From positions 1 to 36,833 of the forward strand of contig JBOGDF010000006.1 of assembly GCA_050701635.1 (NCBI GenBank): DNA of 36,833 nucleotides, in the 5' to 3' direction. The position numbers were made by a program, and so were the translations under genes. The first letter of the stretch is position 1. Each line of letters opens with the position of its first letter. The DNA comes from WHSM01 sp050701635. Its GTDB lineage: Bacteria; Actinomycetota; Actinomycetes; Mycobacteriales; Micromonosporaceae. The notes below the pieces were generated by a model. That model saw nothing but the letters and a program-made list of their open reading frames with translations. It was not told the origin of the DNA and ran no database searches. This document shows, piece after piece, positions 28,766 through 36,812 of this stretch.

Positions 28766-30034
28766 ATGACCGAGGCTGTCGAAACTGCCGGCGCTGGCGG
28801 ACGGGTGCTGGGGCGGCGGCGCCGGGCCGTGGCGGGGCTGGCCGATCAGGCGTTCACCGCCGGCGCCAACGCGGTCAACGGGCTGGTGGCGGGCGTACTG
28901 CTGGGGCCGGCGCTGTACGGGCGGTACGTCGCCTCGATCGGCGTCGCGTTCATCGCCGTCGCGGTGGCGCGGGCGTTCATCGGCGAGGTGCTGCTGACAC
29001 ACAGCGCCCGTGCGCAGGGCGACGAGCTGCGCGGCCAGGTACGCGACGCGTCCGCCACCGCGCTCATGGTGGGGTTGGCGGCGGCGGTCGTGGCGGTGGG
29101 CATCTGGGCGCTCGGCTTCGACCTGCTGCGGGACCTGGTGTGGCTGGTGCCGTTCCTGCCGGTCGCCCTGCTCGCCGACGCCGGCCGGTACGCCTTCCTC
29201 TCGCAACGCCGTCCGCAGCGCTCCCTGGTGATCACCGGGATCGCCCTGCTGACCCAGCTCGGCATCGTGGTCGGGCTGGTGCTCGGCGACGCGGTGAGCG
29301 CGGCGTCGCTGCTGGCCGCCTGGGGCGCCGGCACCGCGGTCGGCGCCGTGGTCGCGCTTTTCCTGGCGTACGTCAACCCGCTGCGCGGCAGCCCCCGGCG
29401 CTGGCTCGCCGGGACCCGGCACCTGTCGGCGTGGTTCACCGGCAGCGCGATCCTGGCGCAGCTGCAGAACTGGATCGTGCTCTACTTCGTCGGCGGCTTC
29501 CTCGGCCACGCCGAGCTGGGCGGCCTGCGGATGCTGCAGATGCTGGTGCTGATGCCGGTGCAGAACTTCATCTGGGCGCTCGGCGGCATGCTCGTCCCCG
29601 GCTATTCGCATCTTGCGGAGGCGGGTGACGTACCGCGGATCCGGCGGCGTACCAGGGGGTTGATCGGAGCGTTTGCGCTGGTCGGGGTGGTGTTGGTGGC
29701 GCTGTCGCCGGTCGGCTCGTGGTTGCTGTCACTGCTGTTGCCGGCGTACGGGGCGTTCGGCGTACTGGTGTTGCCGATCGCGCTGCAGGCCGGGCTCTAC
29801 CTGGTGCAGTCCCCGTTGAACGCGGCCCTGCGCGGTCTGCAGCAGGCCCGGTACGCCTTCACCCAGTACGCCGTGTTCGCCGCCGTCATCCTGCCGGCGT
29901 CCCTGTTCGGCGCCTGGTACGCCGGCGTCGAAGGAGCCGCGTACGGCATGGTCGCCGGTGCGGTGGCCGGCGGCGCGGCCGCGTGCCTCCTCTACCGCCG
30001 CGCCCTGCAGGCCCTGCGGCCGAGCGCGAGCTAG
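28766..30034 (+). CDS. Polysaccharide flippase-like membrane protein (MOP superfamily)
   Basis: The 422-residue protein has about 12 transmembrane helices and the LPS/polysaccharide-transporter pattern: QAFTAGANAVNGLVAGVLLGPALYGRYVASIG at the start, FIGEVLLTHSAR, and SPLNAALRGLQQARYAFTQYAVFAAVILP near the end. Members flip undecaprenyl-linked glycans or lipid intermediates. ATG 28766 is 10 bases after the transferase stop and has no obvious ribosome-binding site, so translation may be coupled. The stop overlaps the convergent glycosyltransferase stop within one CTAG. Probably the last gene of the CDP-polyol operon. Confidence 0.88.
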   Translation: MTEAVETAGAGGRVLGRRRRAVAGLADQAFTAGANAVNGLVAGVLLGPALYGRYVASIGVAFIAVAVARAFIGEVLLTHSARAQGDELRGQVRDASATALMVGLAAAVVAVGIWALGFDLLRDLVWLVPFLPVALLADAGRYAFLSQRRPQRSLVITGIALLTQLGIVVGLVLGDAVSAASLLAAWGAGTAVGAVVALFLAYVNPLRGSPRRWLAGTRHLSAWFTGSAILAQLQNWIVLYFVGGFLGHAELGGLRMLQMLVLMPVQNFIWALGGMLVPGYSHLAEAGDVPRIRRRTRGLIGAFALVGVVLVALSPVGSWLLSLLLPAYGAFGVLVLPIALQAGLYLVQSPLNAALRGLQQARYAFTQYAVFAAVILPASLFGAWYAGVEGAAYGMVAGAVAGGAAACLLYRRALQALRPSAS

Positions 30035-31203
30035 CGGAAAGCCCCCAGCGACTCGTAGATCTTGATCAGCTGGGCGGTGACGATGTGCGGGGTGAAGGTG
30101 GAGTCGTAGCGGGCGCGGGCGGTCGCCGACAGCGCGGCGGCCTCGCGGGACGCGGTCGCCAGCGTGGTGGCCAGGGCGTCGGTTGACGGCTCACTCACCC
30201 AGCCGGCGGGGCGGTCGGTGTCGGCACCCACCAGGTACGGCAGCCCGCCCTTCGCGGTGACCAGCGCCGGACGCGCGTTCGCCAGCGCTTCGACCACCAC
30301 CATCGGACACACTTCGTCCCACGTGGACGGTACGACGAGCACGGCGGCGGCGCGCATCGCGTCGCGTACCCCCGCAGGATTTTGAGGGCCGAGGAACGTG
30401 ATGTCCGGGCGGTCCGCCGCGGCGGTCTCCACCGCGGACCGCATCGGACCGTCGCCGACGATGGTCAGCCCGCCCAGGGCCCCCACGGGATGCCGCGACC
30501 ACGAGGACAGCAGCAGGCCGAGGCCCTTCTCCTCGGTGAGCCGCCCGACGTAGAGGAAGCCGGAGCCGGCCACGTCGTGCCGCCCCGGGTCCGGTACGGA
30601 GTTCGGCTTCACCGCGATCTGCGACTCCGCCGCACCAAACGAGCGCAGGTGCGCCGCCATCGCCGTGGTGAGCGCGATGAACCGGTCCACCGAGCGCCAG
30701 GTGCCCCGGTGTGCGGCCAGCGTCGACGCCATGATCACGCTCTGCGCCCGGGAGCCGCGGTAGCAGCTGTGCACGATCCCCGGCAGGCCAAAACTGCGGC
30801 CGCGGCAGTCGTAGCACGGGTGGCCGTCCCGGAAGTACGTGCCGGCGACGCACACCTGGCGGAAGTTGTGCACCGTGTGCACCACCGGTACGCCCGCCGC
30901 ATGCGCGGTACGGATCACCCACGGCGACAGCAGCGGGTACGGATTGTGCAGGTGCAGCACGTCCGGCCGCTCGGCCGCGAGCAGCTCACGGAGCTCCCGC
31001 TGAGCGCGGGGCGCGTACAGCGGCGAGATCGGCAGCAGCGCCTTCTGCGCTAGCGGAAGCTCGGCGATCTCGTCGGAGGTACGCAGGAACGGCACCACCT
31101 CGACGCCGGCCTCGGTGAGCAGCGCGGTCTCGTTGTCGACCACGGTGTTCTCGCCCGACGGCTGTGCGGAGACATACCGGTTGTGGGCGATGACGACCTT
31201 CAT
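30031..31203 (-). CDS. GT4 family glycosyltransferase
   Basis: The 390-residue protein has two Rossmann domains. The N-terminal half includes PSGENTVVDNETALL, DVLHLHNPYPLLSPW and HTVHNFRQVCVAGTYFRDGHPCYDCRG, with clustered cysteines; the C-terminal half has FLYVGRLTEEKGLGLLL, LTIVGDGPM and VPSTWDEVCPMVVVEALANARPAL, the donor-binding region with the E-x7-E-like motif of retaining GT4 enzymes. It likely adds a sugar from a nucleotide donor to the lipid-linked glycan in the cytoplasm. The start ATG 31203 has only a weak AAGG upstream. It is transcribed opposite to the rest of the locus and shares a CTAG stop overlap with the flippase gene. Confidence 0.9.
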   Translation of the reverse strand: MKVVIAHNRYVSAQPSGENTVVDNETALLTEAGVEVVPFLRTSDEIAELPLAQKALLPISPLYAPRAQRELRELLAAERPDVLHLHNPYPLLSPWVIRTAHAAGVPVVHTVHNFRQVCVAGTYFRDGHPCYDCRGRSFGLPGIVHSCYRGSRAQSVIMASTLAAHRGTWRSVDRFIALTTAMAAHLRSFGAAESQIAVKPNSVPDPGRHDVAGSGFLYVGRLTEEKGLGLLLSSWSRHPVGALGGLTIVGDGPMRSAVETAAADRPDITFLGPQNPAGVRDAMRAAAVLVVPSTWDEVCPMVVVEALANARPALVTAKGGLPYLVGADTDRPAGWVSEPSTDALATTLATASREAAALSATARARYDSTFTPHIVTAQLIKIYESLGAFR

Positions 31204-31470
31204 GATGTGGCGCTACCTTCGATCCGACGCGGGCCATCGTCAGGGCACCACACGGTACCTCGCGACCCGCTGGCGCCCAGCCACCGCCTGACTGGCGCCC
31301 GGCCCACCCCCGATCAGACAAGTCGGGCGCGTGCGACAATGCCGAGGCACGAACTGGCTCTCATCTATCCGGGAACGCCCGGTGAACATCTCGGGGTGTA
31401 ACGTCCGGCCGGAGCCGACCACAACCCGGCCGAATGGACAGATACCAGCAACAAACAGGAGATCGTGCTT
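31204..31470. other. Divergent promoter region of the glycosyltransferase and ligase genes
   Basis: About 270 bases with no supportable gene. A small hairpin CCGGG-AACG-CCCGG lies at 31369-31382. Promoters for both divergent genes are expected here but I cannot place hexamers reliably. Confidence 0.4.
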
Positions 31471-33018
31471 GTGAAGGACCGAACCGACACGGCTCGGGTA
31501 AGTCCCAACAACCTCCCCCGTCCGTTGCTGTACGGCGGCCTCGGGCTCGTCGCGGTGGCGGCGCTCTCGGTAGGCGTCTGGTGGGGCAGTCGGAGCGGGA
31601 TCGTCGACGGTGTCAGCGCCGCTGCGGCGGTCCTGATCGCCGCCGGCGTGCTGTATACCGCGCTGTCCCTTCCCGGCGCGACCCGCCAAGGGCTGCTGCT
31701 CGGCATCGGGGTGCCGTTCGCCGCGATGATGGCGTGGACCCGACTCGACCAACCGGTGTACGTCTGGGCGGTCACCGGCGTGGTCGCCGTGATCGCCGGC
31801 GCGTGGTGCTACCCGTGGTGGTACAAGTGGCGGGAGCTGCTGAAGCTGGGCGGCTTCTGGCTCGCGGTCTCACTGTGGGCCGTGGGCTGCGTGGGCGCAC
31901 TGCTGCTCGGCGACGCGTCGGTGCTGGCCCGGCGGGTGGCGTACGGCGGGTTCGCGGTCGTCGTCGCGATCCTGATCTTCCAGGTGATCCGGTGCCGCGA
32001 CCGCGACATCTCGATCGGGATCGCCGCCGGCCTGATGATCTGCCACGCCGCGCTGCTGGCCTTCGGCTCCCAGTACGTGTTCGAGACCAACGAATACCAC
32101 GTCACCTCCGAAAGCGCCTGGGGGTACGCGCAGTCGAGCCGGTTCTGGGGCGGCCCGCTGCTGGTCTACCACCCCAACTTCATCGCGATGACCGGCCTGC
32201 TGGTCGCGATCCGGGTCGGCGCCGACAGCCGGTTCGCGCCGTGGCAGCGGTGGGTCGCGGTGGGCAACGGCGCGCTGCTGCTCTACATCGCCGATTCCCG
32301 TACGTCCCTGTTGATGGCGGGCGTCGCCTCGGTCACGTACGGGCTGCTCCACCTGTGGCGCAACGGGCTGCCGCGATTCCGGTTCTGGGCCTGGTTCGCC
32401 ACCGCGGACGCGCGCCGGCTGCTGGCGCAGGCGCTGATCCCGCTGGCGGTGACCATGATCGTGTTCGTGGCCGCCGGCGGCACCGACATGCTGTTCAAGC
32501 AGCGGTACGCCAAACCGGAGGCGGAAGCCGAGAAGCAGGAGGCCGGCCGCAACGTCAGCCTGGCGCTGTCCGGACGTACCGAGATCTGGGGGATGATCTT
32601 CCGGGACTTCAAGTCCGACACCGTGGTGGAGAAGCTGTTCGGCAACGCCGACCATCCCCGGGGCGAGATCCTGCGATACCAGGACCCGAACCATCCCGGG
32701 TACGAGAAGCAGGCTGAGCTCAGCGCGGACAACGTGCTGGTGGGCGCACTGCGACGGGGCGGGATCGCCGGGGTGATGGCGGTGCTCGCCGGCCTCGTGC
32801 TGGTGGTGTGGCGGGCGACCCGGCGGGGCTCTCCGATCTGGATCCCGATGGTCACCTTCGCCGGCCTGGCGAGCATGATCTCCGAGGACGAGCTGGTCGG
32901 CACCACGCCGCTCTGGATGCTGGTCCTCGCCGGCGAGGTCTGGATGTACGTCAAGGCCCGCCAGGAGTCCGCGGAGCCGTCGTTGGAGCAGATGCCGGTA
33001 GAGCCCGAGCCCGCGTAG
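31471..33018 (+). CDS. O-antigen ligase/polymerase-like membrane protein
   Basis: The 515-residue protein has about 12 transmembrane helices and Wzy/WaaL-type loop features: LVYHPNFIAMTG (HPN), SRTSLLMAGV, a large external region (about 330-410) with ALSGRTEIWG, and ADNVLVGALRRGGIAG. These proteins polymerise lipid-linked repeat units or attach a glycan to an acceptor at the outer face of the membrane. The second GTG (31471) is chosen because AGGAG lies nine bases upstream; GTG 31465 is too close. The Fpg gene follows after 9 bases. In this Gram-positive context it likely polymerises an exopolysaccharide or glycosylates a protein or wall polymer. Confidence 0.87.
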   Translation: MKDRTDTARVSPNNLPRPLLYGGLGLVAVAALSVGVWWGSRSGIVDGVSAAAAVLIAAGVLYTALSLPGATRQGLLLGIGVPFAAMMAWTRLDQPVYVWAVTGVVAVIAGAWCYPWWYKWRELLKLGGFWLAVSLWAVGCVGALLLGDASVLARRVAYGGFAVVVAILIFQVIRCRDRDISIGIAAGLMICHAALLAFGSQYVFETNEYHVTSESAWGYAQSSRFWGGPLLVYHPNFIAMTGLLVAIRVGADSRFAPWQRWVAVGNGALLLYIADSRTSLLMAGVASVTYGLLHLWRNGLPRFRFWAWFATADARRLLAQALIPLAVTMIVFVAAGGTDMLFKQRYAKPEAEAEKQEAGRNVSLALSGRTEIWGMIFRDFKSDTVVEKLFGNADHPRGEILRYQDPNHPGYEKQAELSADNVLVGALRRGGIAGVMAVLAGLVLVVWRATRRGSPIWIPMVTFAGLASMISEDELVGTTPLWMLVLAGEVWMYVKARQESAEPSLEQMPVEPEPA

Positions 33019-33021
33019 CCT
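33016..33021 (+). promoter_or_regulatory. Leaderless -10 (TAGCCT) of the Fpg/Nei gene, built on the upstream stop codon
   Basis: TAnnnT six bases before ATG, no ribosome-binding site. Its TAG is the stop codon of the ligase-like gene, so the glycosylase can be expressed separately from the glycan locus. Confidence 0.5.
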
Positions 33022-33027
33022 GGCGGA

Positions 33028-33897
33028 ATGCCGGAGCTACCAGAGGTGGAGGCGCTGGCCGCGCATCTGCGCGACCGGGCGGTGGGGCACGCCGTACGCG
33101 GCGTCGAGGTCGCGGCGATCAGCGTGCTGAAGACGTACGACCCGCCCCCGACCGCGCTGGCCGGGGCCACCGTGACCGGCGCCGGCCGGCACGGCAAGTT
33201 CCTCGACGTGCTGCTCGGCGCGCCCGACGGCGGTGAGCTGCACCTGATCACGCATCTGGCGCGCGCCGGGTGGCTGCAGTATCGCGAGGAGTTGAACCCG
33301 CGGCCGGCGCGCCCCGGCAGGAGCCCGCTGGCGCTGCGGGTACGGCTCGACGACGGCTCCGGCTTCGAGCTCACCGAGGCCGGAACCAAGAAGAGCCTCG
33401 CTGTGTACGTGGTCCGCGACCCGCAGCAGGTGCCAGGGATCGCCCGGCTCGGCCCCGACCCGCTGACGCTCGACGAGGCGGCGTTCGGAGCCGCGATCCG
33501 GTCGCACCGGGGGCAGTTGAAGGGCGTACTGACCGATCAGAAGGTGCTGGCCGGGATCGGCAACGCGTACAGCGACGAGATCCTGCACGCCGCGAAGCTC
33601 TCCCCGTTCGCGCGCACCGACCGGCTGAGCGACGAGGCGGTGGCGCTGCTGCTGCGGGCCACCCGGGAGGTGCTCACCGACGCGGTGCAGCGCTCGGTCG
33701 GCCAGGGATCGGCGAAGCTCAAGTCGGAGAAGCGCTCCGGGCTGAAGGTGCACGCCCGTACCGGCCTGCCGTGCCCGGTGTGCGGCGACACCGTACGCGA
33801 GGTGTCGTTCAGCGGCTCCAGCCTGCAGTACTGCCCGACCTGCCAGACAGGCGGCCGTACGCTGGCCGACCGGCGGCTGTCCCGACTCGTACGGTGA
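33028..33897 (+). CDS. Fpg/Nei family DNA glycosylase
   Basis: The 289-residue base-excision-repair enzyme starts MPELPEVEAL, with Pro1 after Met removal as the catalytic nucleophile and Glu at position 2. The helix-two-turn-helix segment reads GVLTDQKVLAGIGNAYSDEILHAAKLSP and the C-terminal zinc finger is C-P-V-C...C-P-T-C (residues about 249-275), ending TLADRRLSRLVR instead of the common GR-T-YCP-CQ end. It removes oxidised bases and cuts the abasic site. Substrate preference (8-oxoG versus oxidised pyrimidines) cannot be told by eye. It sits inside a glycan locus with no functional connection visible and has its own leaderless-type start. Confidence 0.93.
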   Translation: MPELPEVEALAAHLRDRAVGHAVRGVEVAAISVLKTYDPPPTALAGATVTGAGRHGKFLDVLLGAPDGGELHLITHLARAGWLQYREELNPRPARPGRSPLALRVRLDDGSGFELTEAGTKKSLAVYVVRDPQQVPGIARLGPDPLTLDEAAFGAAIRSHRGQLKGVLTDQKVLAGIGNAYSDEILHAAKLSPFARTDRLSDEAVALLLRATREVLTDAVQRSVGQGSAKLKSEKRSGLKVHARTGLPCPVCGDTVREVSFSGSSLQYCPTCQTGGRTLADRRLSRLVR

Positions 33898-33983
33898 CCC
33901 GCGGGGACCCGGCTGAGAGGAGCGGACTCGACACGGGCGACCAGCAACGACTAGTGTCGGCCGGTCGCCAATGGGTATCGAGG

Positions 33984-34012
33984 TTGACATGGCACACTGA
34001 TGTGGCTGTGAG
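33984..34012 (+). promoter_or_regulatory. TTGACA -35-like promoter candidate upstream of the sugar transferase
   Basis: A perfect TTGACA (33984-33989) is followed at 17 bases by TGTGAG, a poor -10. It lies in the 274-base gap before the glycosylphosphotransferase, where a promoter is expected. Confidence 0.25.
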
Positions 34013-34175
34013 CGATGTTCTGAAGCACGCGAGGGAGCACGCGCGACCTCAGGCCCCTGGTGGCGGTCCCGAGACATGGACGATCAGCAACAGCAGGGCG
34101 AGCGGGACGACGCGCCGGTCGGGCGGACGGTGCGGGTACCGGCACGTCAAAGTGGTGGAGGACGTACTGCTGTGA
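34008..34175 (+). CDS. Possible upstream 55-codon ORF coupled to the sugar transferase
   Basis: GTG 34008 opens a 55-codon frame (MSDVLKHAREHARPQAPGG..., ending VKVVEDVLL) whose TGA overlaps the GTG of the glycosylphosphotransferase as GTGA, a typical coupling overlap. It has a basic, low-hydrophobicity sequence and no recognised family. It may be a small protein or leader peptide, or chance; if the transferase really starts at 34076, this overlap is meaningless. Confidence 0.3.
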   Translation: MSDVLKHAREHARPQAPGGGPETWTISNSRASGTTRRSGGRCGYRHVKVVEDVLL

Positions 34176-35734
34176 CAGCCAGTTTGCAACGCCCGCCTAC
34201 TACGACGCCCGGACCCACTCCACCCACCTCAGGCCGCGGTCGCGCACGTACCGCCGGCGTCGACACCCGCACGGTGCCGGCGCCCAACGGAGTCACCCGT
34301 ACCGCTTGGTTCCGTAACCAGCGGATCAACCGGTGGCACTGGCCGTACGCCGGGATCCTGCTGGTCACCGACTTCGGGTGCGCCGTGGCGGCGAGCCTGG
34401 TGGCGATCGCGTACCTGCCCCAGGCGGTGGCCGGTTTCCAGAGTGTCGAGCAGATGTACAACATCGGGCTCGGGTTGCTGCCGCTCGGCTGGGTGGTCGT
34501 GCTGTGGGGCCACGGCGCGTACGACCGGCGCTATCTCGGGCTCGGCACCGACGAGTTCAAGCGGGTGGTCCGGGCCTCACTGACCGTGGTCGCGATCGTG
34601 TCGTTCCTGGTCATGACCACGAAGTTCAACGCCTCCCGGCTAGCGGTCGCCACCTCGCTGCTGGCCACCCTGCTGTTCCTGCTGTTCACGCGGTACGTCG
34701 CCCGCCGGGTGCTGCACGTGTTCCGGCGCCGTGGCATCGGCATCCACCGGATGCTGCTGGTCGGCTCGCTGCAGGACGCCCTCGAGGTCAACGCCGTGGT
34801 GGCCCGCAACCCGTTCGCCGGGCTGACCCCGGTCGGCATCTACCTGACCCAGGGCCGCGCCGCCGCCCGCGGCGCCCAGACTCCGCTGCCGCTCTACACC
34901 GGCCGCGACCGCAACCCCGTGGAGCTGGTACGCGACCTCGGCGCCGACACCATCGCGGTGTGCGGCTCCGCCGGCTCCAACTCCACCGACCTGCGCCGGC
35001 TCGCCTGGCAACTGGAGGGCACCGGGATCGACCTGGTGGTGGCGCCGCAGCTCACCGACATCGCCGGCCCGCGGGTGCACGTACGCCCGGTGGAGGGGTT
35101 GCCGCTGCTGCACGTGGAGGAGCCGACGCTGTCCGGCGTGGGCTGGCTCGCGAAGTACCTGATGGACCGGTCGGCCGCCGCGATCGGGCTGCTGCTGCTC
35201 TCGCCGCTGCTGGTGACCACCGCGATCCTGATCAAGGTGACCAGCCCGGGCCCGGTGTTCTTCCGGCAGGCGCGGGTGGGGCGCGAGGGCAAGAAGTTCT
35301 ACGTGTGGAAGTTCCGCACCATGTACACCGACGCCGAGGAACGCCTGGCGCAGCTGGTCGACCAGAACGAGACCGACGGTCTGCTGTTCAAGATCAAGAA
35401 CGACCCGCGGATCACGCCGCTGGGGCGGTGGTTGCGGCGTACCTCGGTGGACGAGCTGCCGCAGCTGATCAACGTACTGAAGGGCGAGATGTCGCTGGTG
35501 GGGCCGCGTCCGCTGCCCGCCGAGGACGGCGACTTCCTGGGCGACGTACGCCGCCGCCTGCTGGTACGCCCCGGCATCACCGGCCTCTGGCAGGTCTCCG
35601 GCCGCTCCGACCTGTCGTGGGACGACGCGGTACGGCTGGACCTCTACTACGTGGACAACTGGTCGCTCGCGTTCGACCTGGTGATCCTCTGGCGCACCGT
35701 CAGCGCGGTGCTACGCAGCAGCGGCGCGTACTGA
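34172..35734 (+). CDS. Polyprenyl glycosylphosphotransferase (exopolysaccharide initiating enzyme)
   Basis: The 520-residue protein has a disordered Pro/Thr-rich N-terminus, four transmembrane helices (about residues 55-160), a CoA-binding-like cytosolic domain (MLLVGSLQDALEVNAVV...), a fifth hydrophobic segment and a C-terminal bacterial sugar transferase domain. The last has SPGPVFFRQARVGREGKKF, VWKFRTMYTDAEERL, RWLRRTSVDELPQLINVLKGEMSLVGPRP and RPGITGLWQVSGRSDL, the full WbaP/WcaJ-type signature. It transfers a sugar-1-phosphate from a nucleotide sugar to undecaprenyl phosphate, starting glycan assembly. GTG 34172 is chosen because GGAGG lies ten bases upstream; ATG 34076 would add 32 Gln/Arg-rich residues. 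A terminator hairpin follows. Confidence 0.93.
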   Translation: MTASLQRPPTTTPGPTPPTSGRGRARTAGVDTRTVPAPNGVTRTAWFRNQRINRWHWPYAGILLVTDFGCAVAASLVAIAYLPQAVAGFQSVEQMYNIGLGLLPLGWVVVLWGHGAYDRRYLGLGTDEFKRVVRASLTVVAIVSFLVMTTKFNASRLAVATSLLATLLFLLFTRYVARRVLHVFRRRGIGIHRMLLVGSLQDALEVNAVVARNPFAGLTPVGIYLTQGRAAARGAQTPLPLYTGRDRNPVELVRDLGADTIAVCGSAGSNSTDLRRLAWQLEGTGIDLVVAPQLTDIAGPRVHVRPVEGLPLLHVEEPTLSGVGWLAKYLMDRSAAAIGLLLLSPLLVTTAILIKVTSPGPVFFRQARVGREGKKFYVWKFRTMYTDAEERLAQLVDQNETDGLLFKIKNDPRITPLGRWLRRTSVDELPQLINVLKGEMSLVGPRPLPAEDGDFLGDVRRRLLVRPGITGLWQVSGRSDLSWDDAVRLDLYYVDNWSLAFDLVILWRTVSAVLRSSGAY

Positions 35735-35770
35735 GCCCCGCGGCCTCTGCCGCCTGACGCTCCAGCCCCC

Positions 35771-35788
35771 GCCCGGCGGGCGCCGGGC
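35771..35788 (+). terminator. Terminator hairpin after the glycosylphosphotransferase
   Basis: GCCCGGC and GCCGGGC, 7-bp perfect arms with a 4-base loop, 36 bases past the stop codon. Confidence 0.65.
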
Positions 35789-35823
35789 CAGTGACACCTG
35801 ACACGTACTGCACGGTAGGTCCC

Positions 35824-35853
35824 TACGGTTGCGTAACCTACGGGTACGTAACC
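35824..35853. promoter_or_regulatory. Tandem 15-bp operator-like repeat upstream of the desaturase
   Basis: TACGGTTGCGTAACC is followed directly by TACGGGTACGTAACC (13 of 15 identical). Each unit contains a near-palindrome GGTTnCGTAACC. It ends 20 bases before the GTG start. Two adjacent sites on nearly the same helix face suit a dimer-pair TetR-type repressor. Confidence 0.5.
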
Positions 35854-35873
35854 TTGGCGCCGGAGGGAGCCCC

Positions 35874-36812
35874 GTGACCACAGCCGAGCGTCAACTGACC
35901 CAGACCGAGCTGCTCCTCGAGCTAGAGCAGGTGGTCGAGACCAACCTCAACCGGCACCTGTCCGCCGCCAAGGAGTGGTTCCCGCACGAGTACGTGCCGT
36001 GGAGCGACGGCCGTACGTACGACGGCGTGCTGAACGGCGAGGCCTGGTCTCCGGAGGACTCGCCGCTGTCGGACGTGGCGCGTACGGCGTTGATCGTCAA
36101 CCTGCTCACCGAGGACAACCTGCCCAGCTACCACCACGAGATCGCCACCCTGTTCGGGCGGGACGGCGCCTGGGGAACCTGGGTGCACCGCTGGACCGCG
36201 GAAGAGGGCCGGCACGGCATCGCGATCCGCGACTACCTGATGGTGACCCGCGCGGTGGACCCGGTGGCGCTGGAGCGGGCGCGGATGGAGCATATGTCGA
36301 CCGGCTACGAGTCGGCGTACGACGGGGTGCTGCACAGCCTCGCGTACGTCTCCTTCCAGGAGCTGGCCACCCGGATCTCGCACCGCAACACCGGCAAGGC
36401 GACCAACGACCCCGACGCCGACCGGCTGCTCGCCCGGATCGCGCAGGACGAGAACCTGCACATGGTCTTCTACCGCAACCTGCTCGCGGCCGCGCTGGAG
36501 CTCGCGCCCGACCAGACCATGCGCGCCATCACCGACGTGGTGACCTCCTTCCAGATGCCGGGCCACGATCTGCCCGGCTTCCAGCGCAAGGCGGCACAGA
36601 TCGCCGTCGCCGGGATCTACGACGCTCGGCAGCACCGCGACGACGTACTACTCCCGGTGCTGCGGCACTGGAAGGTGTGGGACGTCAGCGGGCTGGGCCC
36701 GGAGGGCGAGCAGGCTCGGGAGGAGCTGGGCGGCTTCCTGGACAATCTGGACCAGCAGGCACGCCGGTTCACCGAGCGGCGTGACGCCCTGAAAGCCCGA
36801 CTGCTGCGGTAG
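35874..36812 (+). CDS. Acyl-ACP desaturase (DesA type, diiron)
   Basis: The 312-residue soluble diiron enzyme introduces a double bond into a carrier-bound acyl chain using O2 and ferredoxin. Iron-ligand motifs appear in order: LTEDNLPSYHHEI (Glu) near residue 80, TAEEGRHGIAIRDYL (Glu and E-x-x-H) near 106, SFQELATRISHRN (Glu) near 160, and AQDENLHMVFYRN (E-x-x-H) near 192. The length and sequence style fit the actinobacterial DesA1/DesA2 branch. GTG 35874 has GGAGGG six to eight bases upstream. An operator-like tandem repeat precedes it, consistent with control by a lipid-responsive regulator. The remaining 21 bases of the window hold nothing more. Confidence 0.93.
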   Translation: MTTAERQLTQTELLLELEQVVETNLNRHLSAAKEWFPHEYVPWSDGRTYDGVLNGEAWSPEDSPLSDVARTALIVNLLTEDNLPSYHHEIATLFGRDGAWGTWVHRWTAEEGRHGIAIRDYLMVTRAVDPVALERARMEHMSTGYESAYDGVLHSLAYVSFQELATRISHRNTGKATNDPDADRLLARIAQDENLHMVFYRNLLAAALELAPDQTMRAITDVVTSFQMPGHDLPGFQRKAAQIAVAGIYDARQHRDDVLLPVLRHWKVWDVSGLGPEGEQAREELGGFLDNLDQQARRFTERRDALKARLLR

